A stretch of 64,000 bases of DNA, taken from positions 89,000-152,999 of the forward strand of contig NZ_WBZD01000043.1 in the NCBI RefSeq assembly GCF_009720365.1, in the 5' to 3' direction. The translations under genes were made by a program, and so were the position numbers. This document shows, in pieces, positions 1 to 7,658 of this stretch. Within the stretch, counting starts at the first letter, position 1. Each line of letters begins with the position of its first letter. The stretch is from Catellatospora paridis. GTDB lineage: Bacteria; Actinomycetota; Actinomycetes; Mycobacteriales; Micromonosporaceae. A model generated the notes under the pieces. The model had not been told where the DNA came from, did not search any database, and saw nothing but the letters and a program-made list of their open reading frames with translations.

Positions 1-1
1 G

Positions 2-91
2 TTCCGCCGGGGCATGCTCACCGTGGCGCGCGCCACCAGCCGGGCCGAGCGGGCGTGGCTACGCGAGGCGCTGGCAGAGCTCGCGACGTGA
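2..91 (+). CDS. C-terminal fragment of an unidentified protein
   Basis: An open frame runs in from the left edge and ends at a TGA 15 bases before the helicase start. The visible 29 residues are Arg/Ala-rich and look helical (RRGMLTVARATSRAERAW). The start and most of the protein lie outside the window, so no family can be assigned. Same-strand orientation and close spacing would allow co-transcription with the helicase gene. Confidence 0.4.
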   Translation, partial: FRRGMLTVARATSRAERAWLREALAELAT

Positions 92-106
92 GACCATTTA
101 CGGACC

Positions 107-2587
107 ATGACGCTCACTGATCACCTCCCCCGCGACAGCGATCCCGACTCCCTCTTCGACGCCTTCTCCGGCTGGGTGGCCGAGCAGGGCATCTCGCTGT
201 ACCCGGCGCAGCAGGAAGCCCTGATCGAGATCGTCTCCGGGGCGAACCTGATCCTGAGCACGCCGACCGGCTCCGGTAAGAGCCTGGTCGCGCTCGGCGC
301 GCACTTCGCCGCCCTGGCCGAGAACCGGCGCACCTTCTACACCGCGCCCATCAAGGCACTGGTCTCGGAGAAGTTCTTCGCGCTGTGCGCCGCGTTCGGC
401 CCGGAGAACGTCGGCATGATGACCGGCGACGCGGCGGTCAACCCGGACGCGCCGATCATCTGCTGCACCGCGGAGATCCTGGCCAACCTCGCCCTGCGCG
501 ACGGCGCGGACGCCGACGTCGGCCAGGTCGTCATGGACGAGTTCCACTTCTACAGCGAGCCAGACCGGGGCTGGGCGTGGCAGGTGCCGATCATCGAGCT
601 GCCCGACGTGCAGTTCGTGCTCATGTCGGCGACGCTGGGCGACGTCACCCGGTTCGTCGACGACCTGTCCCGGCGCACCGGTCGGCCCACCGCCGTGGTC
701 AGCTCCGGCGAGCGGCCCGTGCCGCTGTTCCACTCGTACGTCACCACGCCGCTGCACGAGACCATCGAGGAGCTGCTGTCCACCAAGCAGGCCCCGGTGT
801 ACATCGTGCACTTCACCCAGGCCGCGGCCCTGGAGCAGGCCAGCGCGCTGATGAGCATCAACATGTGCACGCGCGCGGAGAAGGACGCCATCGCCGAGCT
901 GATCGGCACGTTCCGGTTCACCGCCGGCTTCGGCAAGACGCTGTCGCGCCTGGTGCGCCACGGCATCGGCGTGCACCACGCGGGCATGCTGCCCAAGTAC
1001 CGCCGCCTGGTCGAGCAGCTGGCCCAGGCCGGGCTGCTGAAGGTCATCTGCGGCACGGACACCCTGGGCGTCGGCATCAACCTGCCCATCCGCACGGTGT
1101 TGTTCACCGGCCTGAACAAGTTCGACGGGCAGCGGATGCGGCTGCTCAAGGCGCGCGAGTTCCACCAGATCGCGGGGCGCGCGGGCCGGGCCGGATACGA
1201 CACCCTCGGCACCGTCATCGTGCAGGCACCCGAGCACGTGGTCGAGAACGAGAAGGCCGCCGCGAAGGCCGCGGGCGACCCCAAGAAGCTGAAGAAGCTG
1301 GTGCGCAAGAAGCCGCCGGAGGGTTTCATCGGCTGGGCGCAGCCCACCTTCGAGCGCCTGGTCTCCGCCGAGCCCGAGCCGCTGACCTCCAGCTTCAACG
1401 TCAGCCACGCCATGGTGCTCAACGTGATCGAGCGCGGCGGCAACGCCTTCGCCAACATGCGCCACCTGCTCACCGACAACCACGAGACGCCGACCGCCCG
1501 CCGCAGGCACATCCGCCGGGCGATCATGATCTACCGGGCGCTGCGCACCGCGGGCATCGTGGAGCAGACCGAGGAGGGCCGCATCCGGGTCACCGACGTG
1601 CTACAGCTCGGCTTCGCGCTCAACCAGCCGCTGTCGCCGTTCGCGGTGGCCGCGATCGAGCTGCTCGGCAAGGACGACCCCGGTTACGCCATGGACGTGG
1701 TGTCGATCATCGAGGCGGTGCTGGAGGACCCGCGGCAGATCCTCTACGCGCAGCAGGACCGGGCCAAGGGCGAGGCCGTCGCGCAGATGAAGGCCGACGG
1801 CATCGAGTACGAGGAGCGCATGGCGCTGCTCGAGAACGTGACCTGGCCCAAGCCCATGGAGGAGCTGCTCGAGGTCGCCTTCGAGTCCTACCGCAAGGGC
1901 CACCCGTGGGTCGACGACCAGCGGCTGTCCCCGAAGTCCGTGGTCCGGGACATGTTCGAGCAGGGCATGACCTTCACCGAGTACGTCAGCTTCTACGGCC
2001 TGACCCGGTCCGAGGGCCTGGTGCTGCGCTACCTCGCCGACGCGTACCGCACGCTGCGCCAGACCGTGCCCGAGGACAGCAAGACCGAGGAGCTGCACGA
2101 CGTCATCGAGTGGCTCGGCGAGCTGGTCCGCCAGGTCGACTCCAGCCTGCTCGACGAGTGGGAGCAGCTGAGCAACCCCGGCGACGCGCCGGTCGAGGCC
2201 GCCCCGCCCGCGGTCACCCGCAACGTGCGCGCGTTCCGGGTGCAGGTGCGCAACGCCCTGTTCCGCCGGGTCGAGCTGGCCGCCCGCCGGCGCTGGGAAG
2301 CGCTCGGCGAGCTGGACGCCGCCGACGGCTGGGACAGCCAGGCGTGGCGCGAGGCGCTGGAGCCGTACTTCGAGCTCTACGACGAGATCGGTATCGGCCC
2401 GGACGCCCGCGGCCCCGCCCGGATCATCATCGAGCAGGGCAAGGACGTCTGGAAGGTGCGCCAGATCCTGGACGACCCGGACGGCCACCACGACTGGGGC
2501 ATCAGCGCCGAGATCGACCTCGCCGCCTCGGACGAGCACGGCCAGGCGATCGTCACCATCACCGACGTCGGCCAGCTCGGCGCCTAG
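107..2587 (+). CDS. DEAD/DEAH-box RNA helicase with DUF3516 C-terminal region
   Basis: Superfamily 2 helicase of 826 residues, expected to unwind RNA in the cytoplasm using ATP. Visible motifs are a Walker A TPTGSGKS at about residues 52-59, a DEFH Walker B (motif II) at 144-147, the LMSATLG motif III, and a motif [15 protein letters not shown] near residue 355. The remaining C-terminal half (about 400-826) matches the DUF3516 region found with this helicase type in actinobacteria. The ATG start is the first in frame and lies 15 bases after the preceding stop. Its RNA substrate cannot be told from sequence. It is convergent with the ThrE-like gene across a shared hairpin terminator. Confidence 0.92.
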   Translation: MTLTDHLPRDSDPDSLFDAFSGWVAEQGISLYPAQQEALIEIVSGANLILSTPTGSGKSLVALGAHFAALAENRRTFYTAPIKALVSEKFFALCAAFGPENVGMMTGDAAVNPDAPIICCTAEILANLALRDGADADVGQVVMDEFHFYSEPDRGWAWQVPIIELPDVQFVLMSATLGDVTRFVDDLSRRTGRPTAVVSSGERPVPLFHSYVTTPLHETIEELLSTKQAPVYIVHFTQAAALEQASALMSINMCTRAEKDAIAELIGTFRFTAGFGKTLSRLVRHGIGVHHAGMLPKYRRLVEQLAQAGLLKVICGTDTLGVGINLPIRTVLFTGLNKFDGQRMRLLKAREFHQIAGRAGRAGYDTLGTVIVQAPEHVVENEKAAAKAAGDPKKLKKLVRKKPPEGFIGWAQPTFERLVSAEPEPLTSSFNVSHAMVLNVIERGGNAFANMRHLLTDNHETPTARRRHIRRAIMIYRALRTAGIVEQTEEGRIRVTDVLQLGFALNQPLSPFAVAAIELLGKDDPGYAMDVVSIIEAVLEDPRQILYAQQDRAKGEAVAQMKADGIEYEERMALLENVTWPKPMEELLEVAFESYRKGHPWVDDQRLSPKSVVRDMFEQGMTFTEYVSFYGLTRSEGLVLRYLADAYRTLRQTVPEDSKTEELHDVIEWLGELVRQVDSSLLDEWEQLSNPGDAPVEAAPPAVTRNVRAFRVQVRNALFRRVELAARRRWEALGELDAADGWDSQAWREALEPYFELYDEIGIGPDARGPARIIIEQGKDVWKVRQILDDPDGHHDWGISAEIDLAASDEHGQAIVTITDVGQLGA

Positions 2588-2600
2588 CCCACCCACTTTC

Positions 2601-2661
2601 GCAACTTGTTAAGAGTCGCGGCCTCGGCGGATGCCGGTGGCCGCGACTCTTTAAAAGTTGC
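2601..2661. terminator. Bidirectional hairpin terminator
   Basis: A long inverted repeat has arms at 2601-2623 and 2639-2661 (left arm begins GCAACTTGTTAAGAGTCGCG) that pair over 20 of 23 positions around a 15-nt loop. It sits between two convergent genes, so it probably terminates both. Confidence 0.8.
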
Positions 2662-2679
2662 GCCGCGTGGGGTTGGGGG

Positions 2680-3912
2680 TCAGGCCGAGCGGGAGGTGAG
2701 GAGGCGGGAGGTGGCGGTCACGTTGGACAGGAGGCTGGAGCCGACGAGGACGCCCAGGGAGACCGCGACGACGGTCAGGAACGCGGTGACCAGGTTGGAC
2801 CGGCCGGTGCCGGACAGTTCGACGAGGCCGGTCAGGCCGGTCACTCCGACCAGGCTGAGCGCGCCGGGCACCAGCAGCCAGAACGACGGCAGGAAGACGA
2901 CCTGCGCGGGCGGCCCGTGCAGTCGCTGCACCGCGTTGGCCAGCGGCACGATCAGCAGCCCGCCGACGAACGCGGCGAACACACCGCCGCCGACCTGGCC
3001 GGCCAGGTACTGGCCCCCGTACGCCAGGAGGAGCGTGACCAGCAGCCACGGCAGCGAGCGGGGCGGCGCTGAGCTGTTGAGGTAGATGCCGACGCCGAAC
3101 ACGAGCACGCCGACCCACGGCGCCCACACGCCCAGCGGCGGCTCGCTCGCCGCGATCGCCTGCGCGGGCCCGGCGATCTGCATCCCGGCGTAGATGCCGA
3201 AGGTGAGCAGGAGCAGCACGTACACGCTGGAGACCAGGCGGCTCGCGCCGCTGATGATGGACCGGGTGACCATCTCCTGCGCGCCCAGCGTCAGCGCCGC
3301 CCCGGGCAGGAACGTGGCCAGCGGCGGGATCAGCAGGCTGGCCGGGTCCGCGCCGAGTTCCGGGCTGTACCGGTAGGCCAGCACGGTGACCAGCATCGCC
3401 GCCGCCACCGGCAGCGCCAGCGACAGCACCTGCACCCGCTCGGCGAGCAGGCGCAGCACGCCGACCAGGAGCCCGAGCAGGGCCAGGCTGATCAGCGCCC
3501 GGCCGTCGCGGACGAACAGCAGGCCGATGCCGACGGTGAGCACGCCGTGGCCGAACACCGTGATCACCGCGCCGAAGCGCGGTGGCGCGTCGAGGATGTC
3601 CTGGACCCGCTCGATGCCCTCGGCGGGCGGGATCGGATCGGCCTTGACCTGCTCGAACAGTTTGTACAGCCGGTCTACCTGGTCCAGGCGCAGCGGCGGC
3701 CCGTCGGCGTTGGCGAAGTCGACGGTGACCCCGCCCTCGACACCGGCCCGGACGAAGACTCCGGTCGGCACGACCAGGAACTCCACCTCGCCCACGCCGT
3801 AGGCGTCCGCGATCGCGACCAGCTCGTCCGGGATGCGGTTGGCCGTCTCCCCGGCCAGGCACAGGGCGACCCCGCACTTGCGGAGGAATTCGAGCAGGTT
3901 GTCGGGCGGCAT
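2680..3912 (-). CDS. Threonine/serine exporter family membrane protein (ThrE-like)
   Basis: A polytopic membrane protein of about 410 residues. It has a soluble N-terminal portion (about 1-120) with the FLRKCGVALCLAGETANRI signature of the ThrE N-terminal domain, then roughly ten hydrophobic segments covering both ThrE domains. In Corynebacterium the family exports threonine and serine by proton-motive force; the substrate here is inferred. I chose the ATG directly before PPDNLLEF. In-frame GTGs at 3918 and 3936 are alternatives, and no strong ribosome-binding site decides between them. A CATACT box about 11 bases upstream of the ATG could make the transcript nearly leaderless. Confidence 0.85.
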   Translation of the reverse strand: MPPDNLLEFLRKCGVALCLAGETANRIPDELVAIADAYGVGEVEFLVVPTGVFVRAGVEGGVTVDFANADGPPLRLDQVDRLYKLFEQVKADPIPPAEGIERVQDILDAPPRFGAVITVFGHGVLTVGIGLLFVRDGRALISLALLGLLVGVLRLLAERVQVLSLALPVAAAMLVTVLAYRYSPELGADPASLLIPPLATFLPGAALTLGAQEMVTRSIISGASRLVSSVYVLLLLTFGIYAGMQIAGPAQAIAASEPPLGVWAPWVGVLVFGVGIYLNSSAPPRSLPWLLVTLLLAYGGQYLAGQVGGGVFAAFVGGLLIVPLANAVQRLHGPPAQVVFLPSFWLLVPGALSLVGVTGLTGLVELSGTGRSNLVTAFLTVVAVSLGVLVGSSLLSNVTATSRLLTSRSA

Positions 3913-3989
3913 GGTCACTGCGGCAGTATGGATCACCGTGGCGCGGCAGAGAAGGCCCGTTGCGGACCGTGGGACGGGGGGAGACGCAG

Positions 3990-4781
3990 ATGCAGGTGGT
4001 ACGCGACGGAGTCCGGCTGGACTGCCATGACTCCGGTGGCGACGGCCCCGCGATCGTGTTGCTGCACGGCCTCGCGGGCCACTCCGGGGAGTTCGCCGAG
4101 CTGCAGCGCTCGCTGCCGGCCGGGCTGCGGTGCGTGGCGGTGGACCAGCGCGCCCACGTGCCCGGCGAGCCGGTGCCCGCGGACCTGTCCCGGGCGGCGT
4201 ACGCCGAGGACGTCGTGTTCGTGCTCCAGGAGCTGGGGCTCGCGCCGGCGGTGCTCGTCGGGCAGTCCCTGGGCGGGCACACCGCCATGCTGGCCGCCGC
4301 CGCGCGGCCGGACCTGGTACGCGGACTCGTGATGATCGAGGCGGGGCCGGAGGCCGACGGGCCGGAGCTGCCCGCGGAGATCGGCGGCTGGCTGGACTCG
4401 TGGCCGGTGCCGTTCGCCTCCCGGGAGCAGGCCGCGGAGTTCTTCGGCGGCGGGCCGGTCGGCGCGGGCTGGGCCGCGGGCCTGGTCGAACGCGACGGCG
4501 GGCTGTGGCCGAGGTTCGCCCGCGACGCCATGGTGGACTCGATAGCCACGCTCGTCGGCGCGCCCTCGTGGCCGGCCTGGGACAGTCTCGTCGGCCCCGT
4601 GCTGGTGGTGCGGGGCGAGCGCGGCATCATGACCGACGCCGAGGTGGCCCGCATGACGCAGCGCCCGGACACCACCCTGGTCACCGTGCTCGACGCGGGC
4701 CATGACGTGCACCTCGACCAGCCTGCGGCGACGGCGGCGGCGATCAGCGCCTACCTGGACGGCCAGGCGCCCGCCGCGTAG
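3990..4781 (+). CDS. Alpha/beta-fold hydrolase
   Basis: A 263-residue single-domain alpha/beta hydrolase. The oxyanion region LLHGLAGHSGEF, the nucleophile elbow GQSLGG and the late catalytic His in AGHDVH are all present, so the enzyme should be active. The substrate is unknown (esterase or carbon-carbon hydrolase type). The start is the ATG preceded by a GGGGGGAG ribosome-binding site about 7 bases away; the frame stays open upstream to a TTG but without such a site. It is transcribed away from the ThrE-like gene and stands alone before the Nudix promoter. Confidence 0.85.
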   Translation: MQVVRDGVRLDCHDSGGDGPAIVLLHGLAGHSGEFAELQRSLPAGLRCVAVDQRAHVPGEPVPADLSRAAYAEDVVFVLQELGLAPAVLVGQSLGGHTAMLAAAARPDLVRGLVMIEAGPEADGPELPAEIGGWLDSWPVPFASREQAAEFFGGGPVGAGWAAGLVERDGGLWPRFARDAMVDSIATLVGAPSWPAWDSLVGPVLVVRGERGIMTDAEVARMTQRPDTTLVTVLDAGHDVHLDQPAATAAAISAYLDGQAPAA

Positions 4782-4822
4782 CCCACGGCCCGGTGGCCTG
4801 ACCCACGCTGACCGCCGTCCCG

Positions 4823-4851
4823 TTGACAGTGGCCGGACTCGGCTCTAGAGT
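4823..4851 (+). promoter_or_regulatory. Sigma-70-type promoter of the Nudix/J-domain/VWA/PurA-like operon
   Basis: A perfect TTGACA -35 (4823-4828) is followed after 17 bases by TAGAGT (4846-4851). Transcription would begin inside the palindrome that follows, about 40 bases before the Nudix start codon. Confidence 0.75.
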
Positions 4852-4887
4852 CCTTCTCAGATTGAGTTTATCTCCAATTGAGAAGGA
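4851..4887. promoter_or_regulatory. Compound palindromic operator overlapping the operon start
   Basis: A 9-bp perfect inverted repeat TCCTTCTCA ... TGAGAAGGA (4851-4859 and 4879-4887) encloses two smaller palindromes: CTCA-GAT-TGAG, and 16 bp further on CTCC-AAT-TGAG. The same ATTGAG half-site recurs. The position overlaps the -10 element and transcription start. The first gene of the operon encodes a winged-helix protein, so autoregulation is the simplest reading. Confidence 0.65.
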
Positions 4888-4893
4888 CGTGGC

Positions 4894-5625
4894 ATGGTCA
4901 CCGAGCGCGAGTTCCTCGACGGCTACGACCCGCGGGCCTACCCGGCGCTCGCGGTCACGGTCGACGTCGTCACGCTCACCATCCGCGACGGCGTGCTTCA
5001 TGTGCTGCTGGTCGAGCGCGGCGAGCAGCCCTATGCCGGCCGCCTCGCGCTGCCGGGCGGTTTCGTCCGCGAGGAGACGCTCGACCAGGCCGCACTGCGC
5101 GAGCTCGCCGAGGAGACGGGCCTACTTCCCCGCGTCCACCTGGAACAGCTGGCCACCTTCGGCGACCCCGGCCGCGACCCGCGCATGCGGGTGGTGTCGG
5201 TCGCCTACCTCGCCTTCGCGCCGCGCCTGCCCGATCCCACCGTCGGCGGCGACGCCGCGGCGGCCCGCTGGGTCCCGGTCGACGACGCGACCGACCTCGC
5301 CTTCGACCACGACGCGGTCCTCGCCGCCGGGCTCGAACGCGCCCGCGCCAAGCTCGAATACTCGCCGCTGGCGACCGCGTTCGTCGGCGAGGAGTTCACG
5401 ATCGCGCAGCTGCGCGGCGTGTACACAGCGGTCTGGGGTGAGGAGCCGCACGCGGGCAACTTCCACCGCAAGGTGCTCTCCGTCCCGGGCTTCATCGAGG
5501 CCACCGGCACGACCACCGAGCGGGGCGGCGAGCGCGGCGGACCCCGGTCCAAGCTCTACCGGGCCGGCGACGCCCGCATCCTGCACCCGGCGCTGCTGCG
5601 GCCCACCCCGGAGGAGCGGCGATGA
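4894..5625 (+). CDS. Nudix hydrolase with C-terminal winged helix, NrtR-like regulator
   Basis: A 243-residue protein. The N-terminal half is a Nudix domain with a complete signature (G55-x5-E61-x7-REUxEE-x-G, residues 55-77). The C-terminal part (about 155-225, YSPLATAFVGEEFTIAQLRGVY and on) matches the winged-helix domain of NrtR-type proteins, which sense ADP-ribose-related metabolites and control NAD genes. Because the catalytic box is intact, it could be an active hydrolase, a transcription factor, or both. It is the first gene of a four-gene operon and has a palindromic operator just upstream. It differs from classical NrtR in context: no NAD biosynthesis gene is nearby. Ligand and target are inferred. 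Confidence 0.85.
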   Translation: MVTEREFLDGYDPRAYPALAVTVDVVTLTIRDGVLHVLLVERGEQPYAGRLALPGGFVREETLDQAALRELAEETGLLPRVHLEQLATFGDPGRDPRMRVVSVAYLAFAPRLPDPTVGGDAAAARWVPVDDATDLAFDHDAVLAAGLERARAKLEYSPLATAFVGEEFTIAQLRGVYTAVWGEEPHAGNFHRKVLSVPGFIEATGTTTERGGERGGPRSKLYRAGDARILHPALLRPTPEERR

Positions 5626-5627
5626 GT

Positions 5628-5687
5628 GAGCGCAGCGAGCGAATCATGTGGCACGGGTCGGCTCAGGCACGTGACGAGCGCAGCGAG
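5628..5687 (+). repeat. Pair of GAGCGCAGCGAG direct repeats in an intergenic gap
   Basis: The 12-mer GAGCGCAGCGAG occurs at 5628-5639 and again at 5676-5687, the second copy leading into the GAGGAG ribosome-binding site of the next gene. I recall GTGAGCGCAGCGAGCGAA as a common dispersed intergenic word in actinomycetes; its role is unknown. Confidence 0.6.
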
Positions 5688-5695
5688 GAGCGGGC

Positions 5696-6679
5696 ATGAG
5701 CGGCTTCGACGACGCGGTCACCCGCGTGCTGGCGGCGCGCTCCCCCGGCGACCTGTTCGGCGGCGGCAACAGCGGGCACGCGTACCGCACGCTTGCCAAG
5801 GTCCTGCACCCGGATGCCGCACCGGCCGGCTCCGGCGCGACCGCGACGCGCGCCTTCGCCCGGCTCGCGGACATGTGGGCCGCCCACCGCGGCGGCACCA
5901 CCATGACCACGCGTCGCGGCACCTACCGCGTCGGGTCGCCGGCCTACGCCGGCGACATCGCGGACCTCCACACGGTCGACGGCGGCGCCGCGCTGCTGAA
6001 GCTGCCCCGGCATCCCGCCGACAGCGACCTGATGCGCCGGGAGGCACGCGCCCTGACCCGGCTGCGCAGACACGGCGAGGCACGCCATGGCGCGTACGCC
6101 CCGGAGTTGATCGAGTCGTTCACGCACCGCGACCCCGCGAGCGGCGCTCAGCGCACCGCCACGATCCTCGCCCACCAGGACGGGTTCGTGACCCTGGCCC
6201 GGGTGAAGCAGTCCTACCCGGACGGCGTCGACCCGCGGGACGCGGCCTGGATGTGGCGGCGCCTGCTCGTCGCCGTCGGCTACGCCCACCGCGCCGGGGT
6301 CGTCCACGGGGCCGTCGTCCCCGATCACGTGCTGATCCACCCGGTCGAGCACGGCCTCGTGCTCGTCGACTGGTGCTACAGCGTGACCGAGCCCGGTCAG
6401 ACCGTCCCGGCGCTCGTCACCGGATACCGCGACCTCTACCCGCCGGAGGTTGCCGGCAAGCGCCCGGCGAGCGAGGCGACCGACATCCACCTCGCCACCC
6501 GGTGCATGACCTGGCTCATGGGCGACCGGACACCGGCCGCGCTGGCCCGGTTCGCGCACGGCTGCACCCTGCCCAATCCGAACGCGCGCCCGCACGACGC
6601 GTGGCGGCTGCTCGCCGAACTCGATGAGCTGCTGGACGCGCTCTACGGGCCCCGCACCTTCCGGCCCCTCACCCTCTAA
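5696..6679 (+). CDS. J-domain-like plus degenerate kinase-fold protein
   Basis: A 327-residue protein. Residues 1-60 resemble a short J-domain, with the diagnostic HPD at 38-40 (YRTLAKVLHPDAAP). Residues about 75-310 resemble a protein-kinase fold in which the catalytic loop reads VVHGAVVPDHVLIH (around 203-215) and the metal loop reads VDWCYS (from 224), so HRD and DFG are both altered. It is best viewed as a pseudokinase or atypical phosphotransferase joined to an Hsp70-recruiting module. Start: ATG with GAGGAG 4-9 bases upstream. It is the second gene of the operon, 70 bases after the Nudix gene and 10 bases before the VWA gene. A function beyond these domains cannot be stated. Confidence 0.75.
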   Translation: MSGFDDAVTRVLAARSPGDLFGGGNSGHAYRTLAKVLHPDAAPAGSGATATRAFARLADMWAAHRGGTTMTTRRGTYRVGSPAYAGDIADLHTVDGGAALLKLPRHPADSDLMRREARALTRLRRHGEARHGAYAPELIESFTHRDPASGAQRTATILAHQDGFVTLARVKQSYPDGVDPRDAAWMWRRLLVAVGYAHRAGVVHGAVVPDHVLIHPVEHGLVLVDWCYSVTEPGQTVPALVTGYRDLYPPEVAGKRPASEATDIHLATRCMTWLMGDRTPAALARFAHGCTLPNPNARPHDAWRLLAELDELLDALYGPRTFRPLTL

Positions 6680-6689
6680 GGAGCAGATC

Positions 6690-7658
6690 ATGGGAAGCGG
6701 ACGATGGTCCACCGACGTCTACGCCGCCGCGGCGGGCTACCGCGCGGCGACCGGCGCCAGCGCCTTCGCCTACAGCGACTCCGGCGCGCGCACCGTGCAC
6801 GACGCCCTGAACCCGCACGGCGTCACGGTGCGGGAGAGCCGCGACAGCGACCAGCACCCGCGGTCGACGCCGATCGCGATCCTCTTCGACGTCACCGGGT
6901 CGATGGGCACGGTGCCGCGCGTGCTGCAGACCAAGCTGCCGGAACTGTTCGGCCTGCTGATCCGCAAGGGCTACTGCACCGACCCGCAGATCCTCTTCGG
7001 CGCGATCGGTGACGCCACCTGCGACCGCGCGCCTCTGCAGCTCGGGCAGTTCGAGTCCGACAACCGCATGGACGACGACCTCGGCCGGATCCTGCTCGAA
7101 GGCGGCGGAGGCGGGCAGCGCACCGAGTCCTACGAGCTCGCCATGTACTTCATGGCCCGCCACACCGAGCTCGACACCGTCGCGCGCGGCGGGCGCGGCT
7201 ACCTGTTCATCATCGGCGACGAGATGGCGTACCGGCGGGTCAAGCCCGACGAGGTGCGCCGCGTCATCGGCGACACGATCGCCGAACCGATCAGCACCGA
7301 GGCGATCGTCGCCGAGCTGCAGCTCAGCTACGACGTGTACTTCATCATGCCCGCGCAGGCCAGCTACACCGGCGACGCCGAGATCCTCGGATATTGGCGC
7401 AAGCTGCTCGGCCAGAACGTCATCGAACTCGACGACCTCGACGCCGTCTGCGAGACCATCGCCCTCACCGTCGGACTCGGCGAGGACGCCACGGACCTCG
7501 ACGCCGGACTGGTCGACCTCGCCGAGGCCGGGTCGGCGGCCGGCCCGACCGTCGGCAAGGCGCTCGCCCCGCTCGGCACCAGCCGCGGCGCGCTGGTGCG
7601 CTCGGCGCTGCCGGCCGGTTTCGGCGACGGACGAGCCAACCCGGTGACCCGGCTGTGA
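6690..7658 (+). CDS. VWA-like (von Willebrand factor A) domain protein
   Basis: A 322-residue soluble protein. A hydrophobic beta strand ends in a MIDAS-type DxTxS motif (FDVTGSM, D67/T69/S71). The sequence around residues 155-180 (GRGYLFIIGDE) supplies the second acidic strand typical of VWA folds. Such domains bind metal ions and assemble protein complexes. No signal peptide or membrane segment is seen, so it should act in the cytoplasm with the operon partners. The start is the ATG after AAGGAG (6678-6683), not the longer upstream frame. Its stop overlaps the GTG of the PurA-like gene by 4 nt, implying translational coupling. Confidence 0.75.
   Translation: MGSGRWSTDVYAAAAGYRAATGASAFAYSDSGARTVHDALNPHGVTVRESRDSDQHPRSTPIAILFDVTGSMGTVPRVLQTKLPELFGLLIRKGYCTDPQILFGAIGDATCDRAPLQLGQFESDNRMDDDLGRILLEGGGGGQRTESYELAMYFMARHTELDTVARGGRGYLFIIGDEMAYRRVKPDEVRRVIGDTIAEPISTEAIVAELQLSYDVYFIMPAQASYTGDAEILGYWRKLLGQNVIELDDLDAVCETIALTVGLGEDATDLDAGLVDLAEAGSAAGPTVGKALAPLGTSRGALVRSALPAGFGDGRANPVTRL

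Noticed and set aside
385..3072. 895-residue Arg/Pro/Ala-rich open frame on the plus strand
   Set aside because: It overlaps the helicase in another frame; its composition is that of a frame-shifted shadow in GC-rich DNA.
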